From contig NZ_OX365700.1 of assembly GCF_947241125.1 (NCBI RefSeq), positions 4,188,461 through 4,252,460 of the forward strand: a DNA stretch of 64,000 bases, written 5' to 3'. The position numbers and the translations under genes were made by a program. Positions 45,541 through 54,642 of this stretch are shown here, piece after piece. Numbering within the stretch: position 1 is the first letter of the stretch; each line of letters opens with the position of its first letter. Source of the DNA: Nitrospira tepida (GTDB lineage Bacteria > Nitrospirota > Nitrospiria > Nitrospirales > Nitrospiraceae). Below the pieces are notes generated by a model. That model worked only from the letters and a program-made list of their open reading frames with translations. It was not told the DNA's origin and did not search any database.

Positions 45541-46215
45541 TCAGCGCGATCTCGTGACGCCGATCCGATCACAGTAGTCCGAGACCTTGCATCGGCTGCA
45601 CCAGGGCGAGACCGGTTGACACAGGTGCTGGCCGAAGGGCACGAGCAGATCGTTGTAGGTGATCCAATAACGCTTGGGCAGCTTGGCTCGCAGGGCCTCC
45701 TCCGATTCCTCGGGAGTCCTGGTCTTGATGTAGCCCCACCGGTTGCTGATGCGATGCACGTGGATATCCACGCAGATGCCCGGCTTCCGATAGCCGACCG
45801 TTACGACCAGGTTCGCCGTTTTTCGCCCCACGCCGGGCAGAGTCAACAGTTCGTCGATATCGTCCGGCACCCGTCCGCCATAGCGACCGAGCAGCGCGCG
45901 GCTGATGCCCAGCAGTTGCACGGCCTTGTTGCGGTAGAATCCGACGGGATAGATGGCCCGCTCGATGCGGGCCGGCGTCAGCTTGAGCATGGCGGCCGGC
46001 GTGTCAGCCAGCGCGAAGAGCCGCCCGCTGGCCTCGGCTGTCGTGAGATCCTTCGTGCGGAGACTCAGGACCGTCGCGATGAGAATCCGAAAAGGGTCCT
46101 GCGACGAGTCCTTTGCGACGACCCCGACCACGGGGTCCGGCCATTGGCGGACTTCACGCCGCAGCGTCCGCAACACCGGATGAATGTCTGCGTCACGCAT
46201 CGGCGGTTGAAGCAA
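45541..46215 (-). CDS. nth: Endonuclease III (DNA glycosylase/AP lyase)
   Basis: Base-excision repair enzyme for oxidised pyrimidines. The 224 residues include the helix-hairpin-helix LLTLPGVGRKTANLVV with the catalytic Lys, the catalytic Asp in GICVDIHVHRISNRWG, and a C-terminal [4Fe-4S] loop C-x6-C-x2-C-x5-C (CQPVSPWCSRCKVSDYC). The length is normal. ATG 46215 or the internal ATG at MRDADIH are both possible starts. It is convergent with the DsrE-like gene. Confidence 0.95.
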   Translation of the reverse strand: MLQPPMRDADIHPVLRTLRREVRQWPDPVVGVVAKDSSQDPFRILIATVLSLRTKDLTTAEASGRLFALADTPAAMLKLTPARIERAIYPVGFYRNKAVQLLGISRALLGRYGGRVPDDIDELLTLPGVGRKTANLVVTVGYRKPGICVDIHVHRISNRWGYIKTRTPEESEEALRAKLPKRYWITYNDLLVPFGQHLCQPVSPWCSRCKVSDYCDRIGVTRSR

Positions 46216-46311
46216 TGCCTGTTGCCGATGACTTAGTTGCGGGTGACCCGACCGACGCCGTGATGCCGGCAGCCGAATGGGATCGCGAGGAATGCGGCAG
46301 GGACCGAAGGG

Positions 46312-46506
46312 TTAGTCGGCTCGATGCTTCGACAGCCACTTTTGGCGTCGCCGCTGAGCTTCCCGCTGCTTGGCCTTCTTGCGGACGCTGGGCTTCTCGT
46401 AGAAGCGCCGCCGCTTCAGTTCGCGGAACAACCCTTCGCCGGCGAGTTTCTTCTTCGCAACCTTGAGAGCTTTCTCGACGTTGTTGTTGAAGACTTTGAT
46501 TTCCAT
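46312..46506 (-). CDS. rpsU: 30S ribosomal protein S21
   Basis: Small basic subunit protein, 64 residues, with the complete family sequence pattern: VEKALKVAKKKLAGEGLFRE, KRRRFYEKPSVRKKAKQREA and a basic tail. ATG 46506 is preceded by TAGGAATC. It stands alone between nth and ftcD. In many Gram-negatives rpsU heads the dnaG-rpoD operon, but not here. Confidence 0.96.
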   Translation of the reverse strand: MEIKVFNNNVEKALKVAKKKLAGEGLFRELKRRRFYEKPSVRKKAKQREAQRRRQKWLSKHRAD

Positions 46507-46551
46507 GATTCCTATATGTCTTGGGGTGATGGACGAAAACGAGGCGGTAGT

Positions 46552-48078
46552 CTACCACAGCCCCCCAGGCCCCTCAAGGCACCTTTCCATTTGTTTCAGC
46601 TCATGCAGCATTTTGTCTTTAACTCTATGATTTGATTGACGTTTACAGTTCTCGAGCACGACCGATCGAAGGCCCAGGAAGGCAGCACGGGCCAGCTCGC
46701 GAGCGACGAAAACGTCGGGGCTCAGCGCGGTATCCCGGCTCGACTCCACTTCGGGCAGGAGACGCCGGACCTCGGCAACCAAACCGGCCATGGCTAAGGG
46801 AATCTCGGTCGCCTGTTCAAGGGCCTCCGAGAAGACGGGCGCTTCCTCTGGATCCTGCTTCAACCGGCGAGCCGATTCCAACACCTTGGCGTAGGCCGGA
46901 GCGTCGCGTTGCGCAACGTCCCATAATCTCGTCCCGAGATCCGCCAGGCGGGACGCCGAGCCGGATGGAGTCGACTTTCGTTTTTCCTGGATGGCCAACA
47001 CCTTCGCGCCGAGCTGGGCCGAAAGCGCGCCCGCCAGGCCGGCGGCCAGCGCGCCGGCCGTCAGGTTGCCGGCCTCGCCAAGGGTATGCAACAAGTCGGC
47101 GACGTTGCCGAATGCAGCCTCCGGCCGCTCGTCGCGTTTCGAGGTGTCCGCCGGCTGCGTCTGGCCGCGCCGGAGCGCCTGCTCCAGTTCGATCTCCAGG
47201 ATGTGGCGCTCCGAAAGCACCTCCAATCCAAGCGCCTGCTGCGCCGTTGCCAGTATTCCCTGGAGCGGGACCAGTCCGATCAGTTCCGATCCCGCCAGAC
47301 GAACGCCGGCATGTGCCGCTTCCCGGACAACGGCCGCGTAGGCGTGATGAATCGGTGTGCGACCGAGATCCGTCAGATTCATCGACACCTGGACGAGCCG
47401 GCGGCTGGGCAGCGGCACACCGATCGCTTTCACGCCGGGCAGCCCCCCGCTGGATTCCCTGACCCGCCGTGCAATGGCCTTGGCCACCGCCAGATCCTCG
47501 CTCGCCACGTTCACGTTGAAGGCCACAAGAAACGGTCTGGCCCCGACCACCGTAGCCCCGGCCGTCGGATGGAGCCTCGCAGGTCCATAGTCGGGATGCC
47601 AGGCTGGGTCCTCCGCCATCCGCTTCGCCAAAGCCTCCACCCCACCCCGCCTGATCGCTTCGAGCCGGCGCCGGACCGGCTGCCTTGCCGATTGCTCATA
47701 CAGAAACACGGGGATTCCAAGTTCCTCTCCGATGCGACACGCCACCCGGCTCGCAAGGTCCATACAATCGGCCATGGTCATCCCTCGCACCGGCACGAAG
47801 GGCATTACATCGGTTGCTCCGACTCTGGGATGCACGCCCTGATGCCGCCGCAGATCGATTCGCTCGGTTGCGATTCGGCAGGCCTGAAAGGCCGCTTCTG
47901 CGACGGCCTCAGGAGGCCCGGCCAAGGTCAGGACGGACCGGTGATGGTCCGGATCGCTCGTGCGGTCGAGCAGGACCACCTGCGGAACCGCCTGCACCGC
48001 CTCCGACAGCGCCTGGATCACCGAGGAATCTCGCCCCTCGCTGAAGTTCGGCACACATTCAACAATCGGATCAGTCAT
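46552..48078 (-). CDS. ftcD: Bifunctional glutamate formimidoyltransferase / formimidoyl-THF cyclodeaminase
   Basis: Transfers the formimidoyl group of N-formimidoylglutamate to tetrahydrofolate and then releases ammonia to give methenyl-THF, the end of one histidine-degradation route. The 508 residues include an FTCD N domain (about 1-180, VECVPNFSEGRDSSVIQALS, RHQGVHPRVGATDVMPFVPV), a C subdomain (about 181-300) and a cyclodeaminase domain (about 335-505, LGEAGNLTAGALAAGLAGAL). ATG 48078 is chosen because the family N terminus starts there. The open frame runs to 48270 without homology. No other hut genes are nearby. Confidence 0.9.
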   Translation of the reverse strand: MTDPIVECVPNFSEGRDSSVIQALSEAVQAVPQVVLLDRTSDPDHHRSVLTLAGPPEAVAEAAFQACRIATERIDLRRHQGVHPRVGATDVMPFVPVRGMTMADCMDLASRVACRIGEELGIPVFLYEQSARQPVRRRLEAIRRGGVEALAKRMAEDPAWHPDYGPARLHPTAGATVVGARPFLVAFNVNVASEDLAVAKAIARRVRESSGGLPGVKAIGVPLPSRRLVQVSMNLTDLGRTPIHHAYAAVVREAAHAGVRLAGSELIGLVPLQGILATAQQALGLEVLSERHILEIELEQALRRGQTQPADTSKRDERPEAAFGNVADLLHTLGEAGNLTAGALAAGLAGALSAQLGAKVLAIQEKRKSTPSGSASRLADLGTRLWDVAQRDAPAYAKVLESARRLKQDPEEAPVFSEALEQATEIPLAMAGLVAEVRRLLPEVESSRDTALSPDVFVARELARAAFLGLRSVVLENCKRQSNHRVKDKMLHELKQMERCLEGPGGLW

Positions 48079-48176
48079 AGGCCCTTCTGGCCGAGGCTCA
48101 TTCTGCCTCATTGAGGTGGGACGGAACATGGAGCGCGGGCGGAAGGAACACAGGCGGGAGAAAGGAGAGAACGGAC

Positions 48177-48419
48177 TTACTTCGTTTTCTTCACGTAGGC
48201 CTTGTAGACGCGCTTGGCCTGCTGCTCTTCTTCCTCCAGCCCCACCATCTGGTGGCCGGTCGTCTGGCACCAGGCCGGCATATCCTTCTTGATGCCCTCA
48301 TCATCGGATAGCACCTCCAAGACCTGCCCCATAGACAGTTCCTTGATCTTCTTCGAGGTCATGATGATCGGCATCGGGCAGAAGTACCCGAGGGTATCCA
48401 GTTTCACATCGGCTTGCAT
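48177..48419 (-). CDS. TusA-like sulfurtransferase
   Basis: An 80-residue TusA/SirA-family protein with the CPxP active-site motif in LDTLGYFCPMPIIMTSKKIK near residue 14 and the EVLSDDEGIKKDMPAWCQTTGH segment. TusA proteins carry persulfide sulfur to DsrE/TusD-type acceptors or to molybdenum-cofactor and thiouridine pathways. The second of two tandem ATGs (48419) has better spacing from GGAG. It lies 87 bases downstream of a DsrE-family gene on the same strand, a typical pairing. Confidence 0.9.
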   Translation of the reverse strand: MQADVKLDTLGYFCPMPIIMTSKKIKELSMGQVLEVLSDDEGIKKDMPAWCQTTGHQMVGLEEEEQQAKRVYKAYVKKTK

Positions 48420-48509
48420 CATAAGACTCCATGAGGCTGAGGTTCAGGTTGAGACTAAAGGTCTTGCGCCTCCGGCCTCAGCTTCACCTTGGCCTTCACC
48501 TCGCACTCC

Positions 48510-49040
48510 TCAGATAAAGAGATTCACGGCGCCTTGCCGCGCCTCGTTCAAGTACGTGCTCACGCCGGCCAACTGATCGACCCCGTCGATGAGCGTGTCT
48601 TTCGAGATACCCATCAACCCCATCGTCGTCGTGCAGGCGATAAACCGCACGTCAAGGTCCTTGGCGGTTTGCATCAGCTCCGGAATGCCGGGCATCCGGT
48701 TGTCTCGCATGACCTTCTGCATCATGCGCGCCCCCATCCCTCCGAAATTGAAACGCGACAGCGGCAACTGATGGGCGCCGCCCTTGTTCAACCAGCCGAA
48801 CATCCGGCGAAGCCAATTCTTGGCGGTCGTCGAGGCGCCTGGCTTGCGGATCGCGTTGAGCCCCCAAAAGGTGAAAAACATCGTCACCGGCATCCCCATG
48901 GCCGCCGCGCCCGTGGCGATGATAAACGCCGCCATGACACGGTCCATGTCTCCGCTCAACACCACGATGGTGACGCGCTCCGGCTTCGTTTCCTGTAAAT
49001 CGGCCAATGCCGCCGACGGTTCAACCTGTGTGAGATTCAT
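48510..49040 (-). CDS. DsrE/DsrF/DsrH-like family protein
   Basis: A 176-residue protein of the YrkE/DsrE2-type. It has RVTIVVLSGDMDRVMAAFIIATGAAAMG near residue 22 (shown by its start RVTIVVLSGDMDRVMA), then PVTMFFTFWGLNAIRK, GMGARMMQKVMRDNRMPGI, and the cysteine region VRFIACTTTMGLMGISKDTL. DsrE2-like proteins are thought to handle persulfides and can associate with membranes. Together with the TusA-like neighbour it forms a probable two-protein sulfur relay. It starts at ATG 49040. Confidence 0.88.
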   Translation of the reverse strand: MNLTQVEPSAALADLQETKPERVTIVVLSGDMDRVMAAFIIATGAAAMGMPVTMFFTFWGLNAIRKPGASTTAKNWLRRMFGWLNKGGAHQLPLSRFNFGGMGARMMQKVMRDNRMPGIPELMQTAKDLDVRFIACTTTMGLMGISKDTLIDGVDQLAGVSTYLNEARQGAVNLFI

Positions 49041-49240
49041 CTGGCGACCTCCCGCGCCCTTCCCTCGACCGGCAGATGGCCGACCGAAGCGGCGCTGTGA
49101 CGGAACAGCAATGACAGATTTTCACTATAGTCCCTGATTTTTTTCACTGTCAAGCAAGCTTCAGACGGCCCTGTCCACGGTCCAGCCTCTGGAAGACCAG
49201 GATCACGGCCGGATCACCGCCGGGACTCGGAACGACCGGC

Positions 49241-51262
49241 TCACGGGGGCGGTTCGTCATGAACCTTTGTCTCGGTCACCAGGCTGATGGCCCGCCTGAT
49301 CTGGGGTCGCGTGCCCAAGAGCGTGAGCACATCCCCGGCTTGCAGCGCCGTCCGCCCGGACGGGTTCGATTCGGTCATGCCGCCCCTGGTCAACGCAATC
49401 ACCGACGCGCCGGTTCTGGGCCGTATGGCCAGTTCACCCAGAGGCTTCCCCAAGACCGGGGAATCCTCGTCAATGCGGCAGGTCTCCACTTCCACATCGG
49501 TCAAGGTGCCGGCGCGGAGATGGTGCGCCATTTCCGGCATCTCGCTGCGGCGCAACAGCGAATAGCCTTCCCGCCGGATCTGCTCCGCCTTCTTCATGAC
49601 ATACTCCTGCGGCAGTTTGAACGTCCGCAGCACCAGCGCAAAAATCTCGATCGACGTTTCGAATTCTTCCGGCACGACGTCGTCCGCCCCCACCTCGTGC
49701 AGTTCCTGCAATTCGCGCAGATAGCGGGTGCGCACGATGATGTAGAGCTTGGGATTCAAGCTGCGCGCCACCTGCACGGCCCGGCGCGCCGCGAATGGGT
49801 CCGAATTCGCCACGACGAACACGCGGGCGTCGTGAATCCGGACATGGCGCAGCACGTTGGGATTGGTGCCGTCGCCGTAGTAAATCGGGACCCCGGCCCG
49901 CGACTCCCGACGCACGATGTCTCCGTCGAGGTCCAACGCCACGAAGGGAATCTCCGTCTCGCTCAGCACGCGGGCCAGATTTCGTCCGTTGAGGCCGTAG
50001 CCCAGGATGATCACATGGTCCCGCACCTTGATCTGTTCCCCGGTTTCCTGTTGCACGTGGCTGATCGTCCGCCCGGGCAGCAGGTGACGGAGCCGCTGCC
50101 AGGCTTCGAACCGCCGGGCGAGGTGCGGCGCCCACTGCATCAAGAAGGGCGTCAACACCATCGTGATCACCGAGGTGGCCAGAAACACCTGATAGGCGGT
50201 GCCGGACAGCAACCCGACGGTCTGGCCCTGCCCGGCCAGGATGAAGCTGAATTCCCCGACCTGGGCCAGCGCGACTCCGCTGAGGATCGCCGCGCGCGGC
50301 GGCTGCTTGGCCCCGATGACCGCTCCCATGCCGGCGAGAAATTTCACCAGAACGACCGCGAGCACGAGCCCCAAGACCAGGGCCGGGCTTGAGAGCAGCG
50401 ACCGGACATCCATCAACATGCCGATCGAGACGAAAAACAGGCTGTTGAAACTGTCCCGGAACGGCAGCACCTCGGCCATCGCCTGATGGCTGTATTCGGA
50501 CTCGGAGATCACCAGCCCGGCGATGAAGGCGCCCAGCGCCAACGACAGGCCCCCCAACGAGGTGAGCCAGGCGATCCCCAGGCAGAGGACGATCACGGTC
50601 AGCAGGAACAATTCCCGGCTGCGGCTCCGCACGATCCGTTCGAGGAATGTCGGCACGAGATACCGGGCCGCGACCAGAATCAGGCCGACCGCGAGCAGCG
50701 CCTTCCCCATTGTGAGGGCCACCTGCTTGGCCGCATCCTCCATCGGGGTGGCCAGGAGCGGCACGATCAACATCATCGGCACGACCGCCAGATCCTGAAA
50801 GACGAGGATGCTGGTGGTGGCCCGGCCGTGGATCGAGTCCATGTCGCCGCGGTCGGTCAGCAGTTTCAGCACGATTGCCGTGCTGCTCAGGGACAGGACG
50901 CAGCCCCAGAAAACCGATTCGGCCAACGAGAGGCCCAAGAGATAGCCGACCACCGTCGCGAACAGCAGCACGCCGCCGACCTGGAATGTTCCGCCGACCA
51001 ACATGAGGCGGCGGACCGAGGTCAGATGGGCCAGCGAGAATTCGATGCCGATCGTGAACAGGAGCAGGACGACCCCGATTTCCGCCAGCACCTTGACCTG
51101 TTCCTGATCGGACACGAGGTTGAGTCCGTACGGCCCGATCATGGCTCCCGCGCAGAGAAACCCGGCGATCGAGGGGAGTCGAAACTGGTGGAAGAGAAAC
51201 ACCACCGTGATCGACACGACGAAAATCGTCAGCAGGTCTGGCAGCAGCGTGTGATTGCTCAT
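49241..51262 (-). CDS. CPA2-family monovalent cation:proton antiporter (KefB/YbaL type)
   Basis: A 673-residue inner-membrane antiporter. About 12 membrane segments fill residues 8-390, with the CPA2 landmarks GVVLLLFTIGIEFSLAHL, LSLSSTAIVLKLLTDRGD and TTSILVFQDLAVVPMMLIVP. A TrkA-N (RCK) NAD-binding domain follows near residue 415 (DHVIILGYGLNGRNLARVLS), then a TrkA-C domain near 590-665. It is probably a K+/H+ or Na+/H+ exchanger with nucleotide gating. Glutathione regulation as in KefB/C is unproven. It starts at ATG 51262. Confidence 0.93.
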   Translation of the reverse strand: MSNHTLLPDLLTIFVVSITVVFLFHQFRLPSIAGFLCAGAMIGPYGLNLVSDQEQVKVLAEIGVVLLLFTIGIEFSLAHLTSVRRLMLVGGTFQVGGVLLFATVVGYLLGLSLAESVFWGCVLSLSSTAIVLKLLTDRGDMDSIHGRATTSILVFQDLAVVPMMLIVPLLATPMEDAAKQVALTMGKALLAVGLILVAARYLVPTFLERIVRSRSRELFLLTVIVLCLGIAWLTSLGGLSLALGAFIAGLVISESEYSHQAMAEVLPFRDSFNSLFFVSIGMLMDVRSLLSSPALVLGLVLAVVLVKFLAGMGAVIGAKQPPRAAILSGVALAQVGEFSFILAGQGQTVGLLSGTAYQVFLATSVITMVLTPFLMQWAPHLARRFEAWQRLRHLLPGRTISHVQQETGEQIKVRDHVIILGYGLNGRNLARVLSETEIPFVALDLDGDIVRRESRAGVPIYYGDGTNPNVLRHVRIHDARVFVVANSDPFAARRAVQVARSLNPKLYIIVRTRYLRELQELHEVGADDVVPEEFETSIEIFALVLRTFKLPQEYVMKKAEQIRREGYSLLRRSEMPEMAHHLRAGTLTDVEVETCRIDEDSPVLGKPLGELAIRPRTGASVIALTRGGMTESNPSGRTALQAGDVLTLLGTRPQIRRAISLVTETKVHDEPPP

Positions 51263-51430
51263 GCGGGCGCGCGGTCCGGTCGGAAAGAATTCAACCGTGG
51301 ATCAGCAGGTTTCACGTCGGAGGAGAATACCGGAGGAGCACAACGGGAACAAGGGAAGGCCGCGAACCGCACGTCCTCTGTTTGCCGGGCTTGCCGCCTG
51401 CCCTGGCTTCGCGTATCGTGGCCTTCTCCC

Positions 51431-52159
51431 ATGCCCATGCCTCTGACGAGCCCCACCGGCTGGTGCCGAGCCCTCATCTTCGATTTCAACGGGGTCCTCG
51501 CCGACGACGAGACGCCCCACTTCCGGTGCTTTCAACAGGCGTTGGCAGAACAGGGGTTCAGGCTCACCGCCGAAGAGTACTATGGCACCTATCTCGGCAT
51601 GGATGAACGGACCTGTACGGCGGCGTTGATTCGAGAGAGGGAGGGCCGGGACGATCCCCTGCTGCTCGCCCGGATCACGCAACGCAAAGCGGAACTGTTT
51701 CACGCCTCTAGTCAAGCGCACAGACCGGCGCTGTTTCCCGGCGTCATCGACCTTGTCAAAGCCGCGAAGGCCACCTGCCGACTGGCCATTGCCTCGGGCG
51801 GGCGGCGCGAGCAGATTGCCTATGCCTTGAGCGGCACACCGATCGAGCAGGACTTCGCCGTGATCGTATCGGCCGACGAGTGCGCCGTCGGAAAGCCGGA
51901 CCCTGCCATCTATGCCTTGACGCTCAAGCTGCTGAACGGCCGGGAGCCGCGGCCGCCGCTGATCCGGGCTGAAGAGTGCCTGGTGCTGGAAGACTCGCAG
52001 GCCGGAATCCTGTCGGCCAAACAGGCCGGGATGCACGTCATCGCCCTCGCGACGACCTACCCGGCGCCCTTGCTGTCGGAAGCCCATGCGGTCCTGCCAG
52101 GGCTCGAAGGCGTGACTCTCCAACAGTTGATGTCCATGACGGTTCGCAGCAGCCGATAA
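51431..52159 (+). CDS. HAD-superfamily hydrolase (phosphatase/phosphoglucomutase-like)
   Basis: A 242-residue HAD subfamily IA protein. Motif I reads LIFDFNGVLADDE (the second Asp of DxDG is Asn), motif II is LAIASGGRR, and motifs III/IV are VGKPDPAIY and LVLEDSQAGILSAKQAG. The cap domain lies between motifs I and II. Replacement of the acid/base Asp by Asn resembles beta-phosphonatases and some other variants and may lower phosphatase activity. The start at ATG 51431 or 51437 is not supported by a strong SD. It stands alone between divergent and convergent neighbours. Confidence 0.85.
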   Translation: MPMPLTSPTGWCRALIFDFNGVLADDETPHFRCFQQALAEQGFRLTAEEYYGTYLGMDERTCTAALIREREGRDDPLLLARITQRKAELFHASSQAHRPALFPGVIDLVKAAKATCRLAIASGGRREQIAYALSGTPIEQDFAVIVSADECAVGKPDPAIYALTLKLLNGREPRPPLIRAEECLVLEDSQAGILSAKQAGMHVIALATTYPAPLLSEAHAVLPGLEGVTLQQLMSMTVRSSR

Positions 52160-52210
52160 GCAGGGAGGCGATCGGAACGGAGAAGAGGGCCGGCGCTCGT
52201 CGAGGATAGC

Positions 52211-52639
52211 TCAAAACGGAATGCGGATGCCCATCTGAAACTCGTTCGGCACATAGCCCTTGCCGGTGCCGTCGCCCAGGATATTCTTGTTCTGGAGGGA
52301 AGGGTCCGGCCCGAGCATCCGATCTCGTTCGGTCACATACCCGCCTCCAAAACCGGCTCCGACATAGGGAATCAGCGTCTGCTCTCCGAAATGGAGTTCT
52401 CCATGGATGGTGGGCGGCTCGCGCAGAAGCGTCTCGGACCGATCCGGAACAGGAATGGATCGAGGATCGACCAGTGTTGTCTCCGACACCTCGCCCGTGC
52501 GCAAATGGAAGGAGGGTTGGGTCTCCTGAAGAGGAAGGTTCGATTCTCCCCCCTGACCGGCCCAGGCAACGGCGCTGAACCAGAGCACCCCCGCTGCCAA
52601 CGGGAAGCTACCGACGATTCTCTTGCTGCCAGGAAGCAT
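52211..52639 (-). CDS. Exported protein, possibly outer membrane
   Basis: A 142-residue protein with a signal peptide (about 1-27, ending AVAWAGQGG). The mature part is polar, then beta-like at the end (TLIPYVGAGFGGGYVTERDR) and finishes FQMGIRIPF with a terminal Phe, reminiscent of beta-barrel outer-membrane proteins, though too short for a full barrel. No family is recognised. It is divergent from the PilB-type ATPase gene with 213 bases between. Confidence 0.65.
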   Translation of the reverse strand: MLPGSKRIVGSFPLAAGVLWFSAVAWAGQGGESNLPLQETQPSFHLRTGEVSETTLVDPRSIPVPDRSETLLREPPTIHGELHFGEQTLIPYVGAGFGGGYVTERDRMLGPDPSLQNKNILGDGTGKGYVPNEFQMGIRIPF

Positions 52640-52852
52640 CCTCGATGCCTCTTATCCGATCATCAATCCTCTTGCGTCTACCCATTCCATGCCAGCGCCC
52701 CAGGCCGTGCACATCCACGATACAACGTCGGAGCAAAGCCGTTCAAGATCACGTCGGCGGGCGGCGGACCAGAGCCGTCATGTAGCGCGATTCTCGTGGC
52801 GCAAACAACAGGTCTGAGCGACAATCTCCGAGTACCGGCCGCAGAACGCACC

Positions 52853-54604
52853 ATGCTCCCTCCCGCACACAAGGCGATCGAAGCCGCGGCGTTTGATCGC
52901 CTCGTCTCCAGGGGACTCCTCGCCCGCGAGGACTTCGACGCGGCCCTCAAGGAGTCGTTCAGCGGCAAAAAAGAGCTTGAATCGATCCTCCTCACCACGT
53001 ATCGCCTCTCGAAGGCGCAACTGGGGCAGGCGCTCAGCGAGTTTTTTGACTGTCCCTATGTGCCCTATGACGACCGGACCGTCGTCGACGTGGAGTTGGT
53101 GAAGAATCTCAGCTTCGATTATCTCCGCCGGAACTTCTGGATTCCGCTCCGCCGGCAGGGCCCCCTGCTCGATATCCTGATCGACGATCCGCACAACCTC
53201 GACAAGGGGCTCGACATCCGCCGCGCGTTCCCCGGCCTGACCGTCCGCTACTCGGTCAGCCTCCGGCAGGAGATCGAACAGTTCATCCTGGCCGCGATGG
53301 GGCAAACGGAATCCGGCTCGATCACCGACATTCTCGGCGAACTCGTCAACGAAGCCTCTGAGGCCGGATCGGACGAATCGGGAGCCGACGCCATCGACGA
53401 GCACGACTCGGCCATCGTCCGGCTGACCAATCAGATCATCGCGGAAGCCTACCGCCTGGGGGCCTCCGACATCCACATCGAACCGTATTCTGATCGCAAG
53501 GAGACGGCCGTCCGGTACCGGGTGGATGGGTCCTGCTTCTCCTATATGAAAATCCCGCCCGCCTACCGGCGCGCGATCGTGTCCCGCATCAAGATCATGG
53601 CGAATCTCGATATTGCCGAACGGCGGCGGCCGCAAGACGGCAAGATCCGATACAAGCTGGCGAAGGACAAGGAGATCGAACTGCGGGTCGCCACGATTCC
53701 CACGGCCGGCCACAACGAGGACGTGGCGATGCGGATGCTGACGGCCAAAGAACCGATGCCGCTGTCAGCGATGGAATTCTCCCCAGAGGCGCTGGCCGCC
53801 ATCAAGGACCTCGCCGACCGTCCGCACGGACTGATCCTCTGCGTGGGCCCCACCGGCTCCGGCAAGACCACGACGCTCCACGCGATCCTGGGCGCCATCA
53901 ATACCGACGAGCGGAAGATCTGGACCGCGGAAGATCCGATCGAGATCACGCAGGACGGATTGCGGCAGGTTCAAGTCAATCCAAAAATCGGCTTCACCTT
54001 CGCCGCCGCCATGCGGTCGTTCCTGCGCGCCGACCCGGACGTGATCATGATCGGTGAGATGCGGGACAAAGAAACCGCCGACGTGGCCATCGAAGCGTCC
54101 CTGACCGGCCATCTCGTCCTGAGCACCCTTCACACCAACAGCGCCATGGAAACAGTCACCCGCCTCCTCGACATGGGCTGCGACGCCTTCAACTTCGCCG
54201 ACGCCATGCTCGGCGTCATCGCCAAGCGGCTCTGCAAACGGATCTGCCCGGCGTGCAAAGAAACCTACCATCCGTCCCGCGAGGAGTACGACGAACTCGT
54301 GCGCGGATACGGAACGGCAGCCTGGCACTCGCTCGGGGTTGAGTATAGGGACGAGTTCCGGCTCTCCCGCGGCAGTGGCTGCGACGCCTGCAACCGCAGC
54401 GGCTTTCGCGGGCGGGTGCCGCTGCACGAGCTGCTCGTGGCCTGTGACGAACTCCGCAACCTGATCCAGTCTCACGCCCGGACCTCGGAGCTGACCAGCC
54501 TGGCGATGAAGAACGGCATGGTCACGCTCATGCAGGACGGCATTCAGAAGGTCTTGCGTGGCCTGACGACCTTCAAGCAGGTTCGGACCGTCGCCATGAA
54601 GTGA
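52853..54604 (+). CDS. PilB/GspE-type secretion ATPase
   Basis: A 583-residue hexameric ATPase of the type IV pilus / type II secretion class. The N-terminal MshEN-like domains span about 10-150, and the N2 domain begins around 190 with ASDIHIEPYSDRKETAVRYR. Walker A GPTGSGKTTTLH is near 331, the Asp box and Walker B PDVIMIGEMRDKETAD near 393, the His box SLTGHLVLSTLHTN, and a tetracysteine zinc site CPAC ... CDAC near 465-512. ATG 52853 fits the family start. No pilin, PilC, PilM-Q or Gsp genes are adjacent, so this is an orphan that may serve a machine encoded elsewhere. A PilZ protein lies 38 bases downstream on the other strand. Confidence 0.93.
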   Translation: MLPPAHKAIEAAAFDRLVSRGLLAREDFDAALKESFSGKKELESILLTTYRLSKAQLGQALSEFFDCPYVPYDDRTVVDVELVKNLSFDYLRRNFWIPLRRQGPLLDILIDDPHNLDKGLDIRRAFPGLTVRYSVSLRQEIEQFILAAMGQTESGSITDILGELVNEASEAGSDESGADAIDEHDSAIVRLTNQIIAEAYRLGASDIHIEPYSDRKETAVRYRVDGSCFSYMKIPPAYRRAIVSRIKIMANLDIAERRRPQDGKIRYKLAKDKEIELRVATIPTAGHNEDVAMRMLTAKEPMPLSAMEFSPEALAAIKDLADRPHGLILCVGPTGSGKTTTLHAILGAINTDERKIWTAEDPIEITQDGLRQVQVNPKIGFTFAAAMRSFLRADPDVIMIGEMRDKETADVAIEASLTGHLVLSTLHTNSAMETVTRLLDMGCDAFNFADAMLGVIAKRLCKRICPACKETYHPSREEYDELVRGYGTAAWHSLGVEYRDEFRLSRGSGCDACNRSGFRGRVPLHELLVACDELRNLIQSHARTSELTSLAMKNGMVTLMQDGIQKVLRGLTTFKQVRTVAMK

Positions 54605-54642
54605 CCGGCCCCGGCCGGGGCACAATCGGGTTTCCCCTCCAG

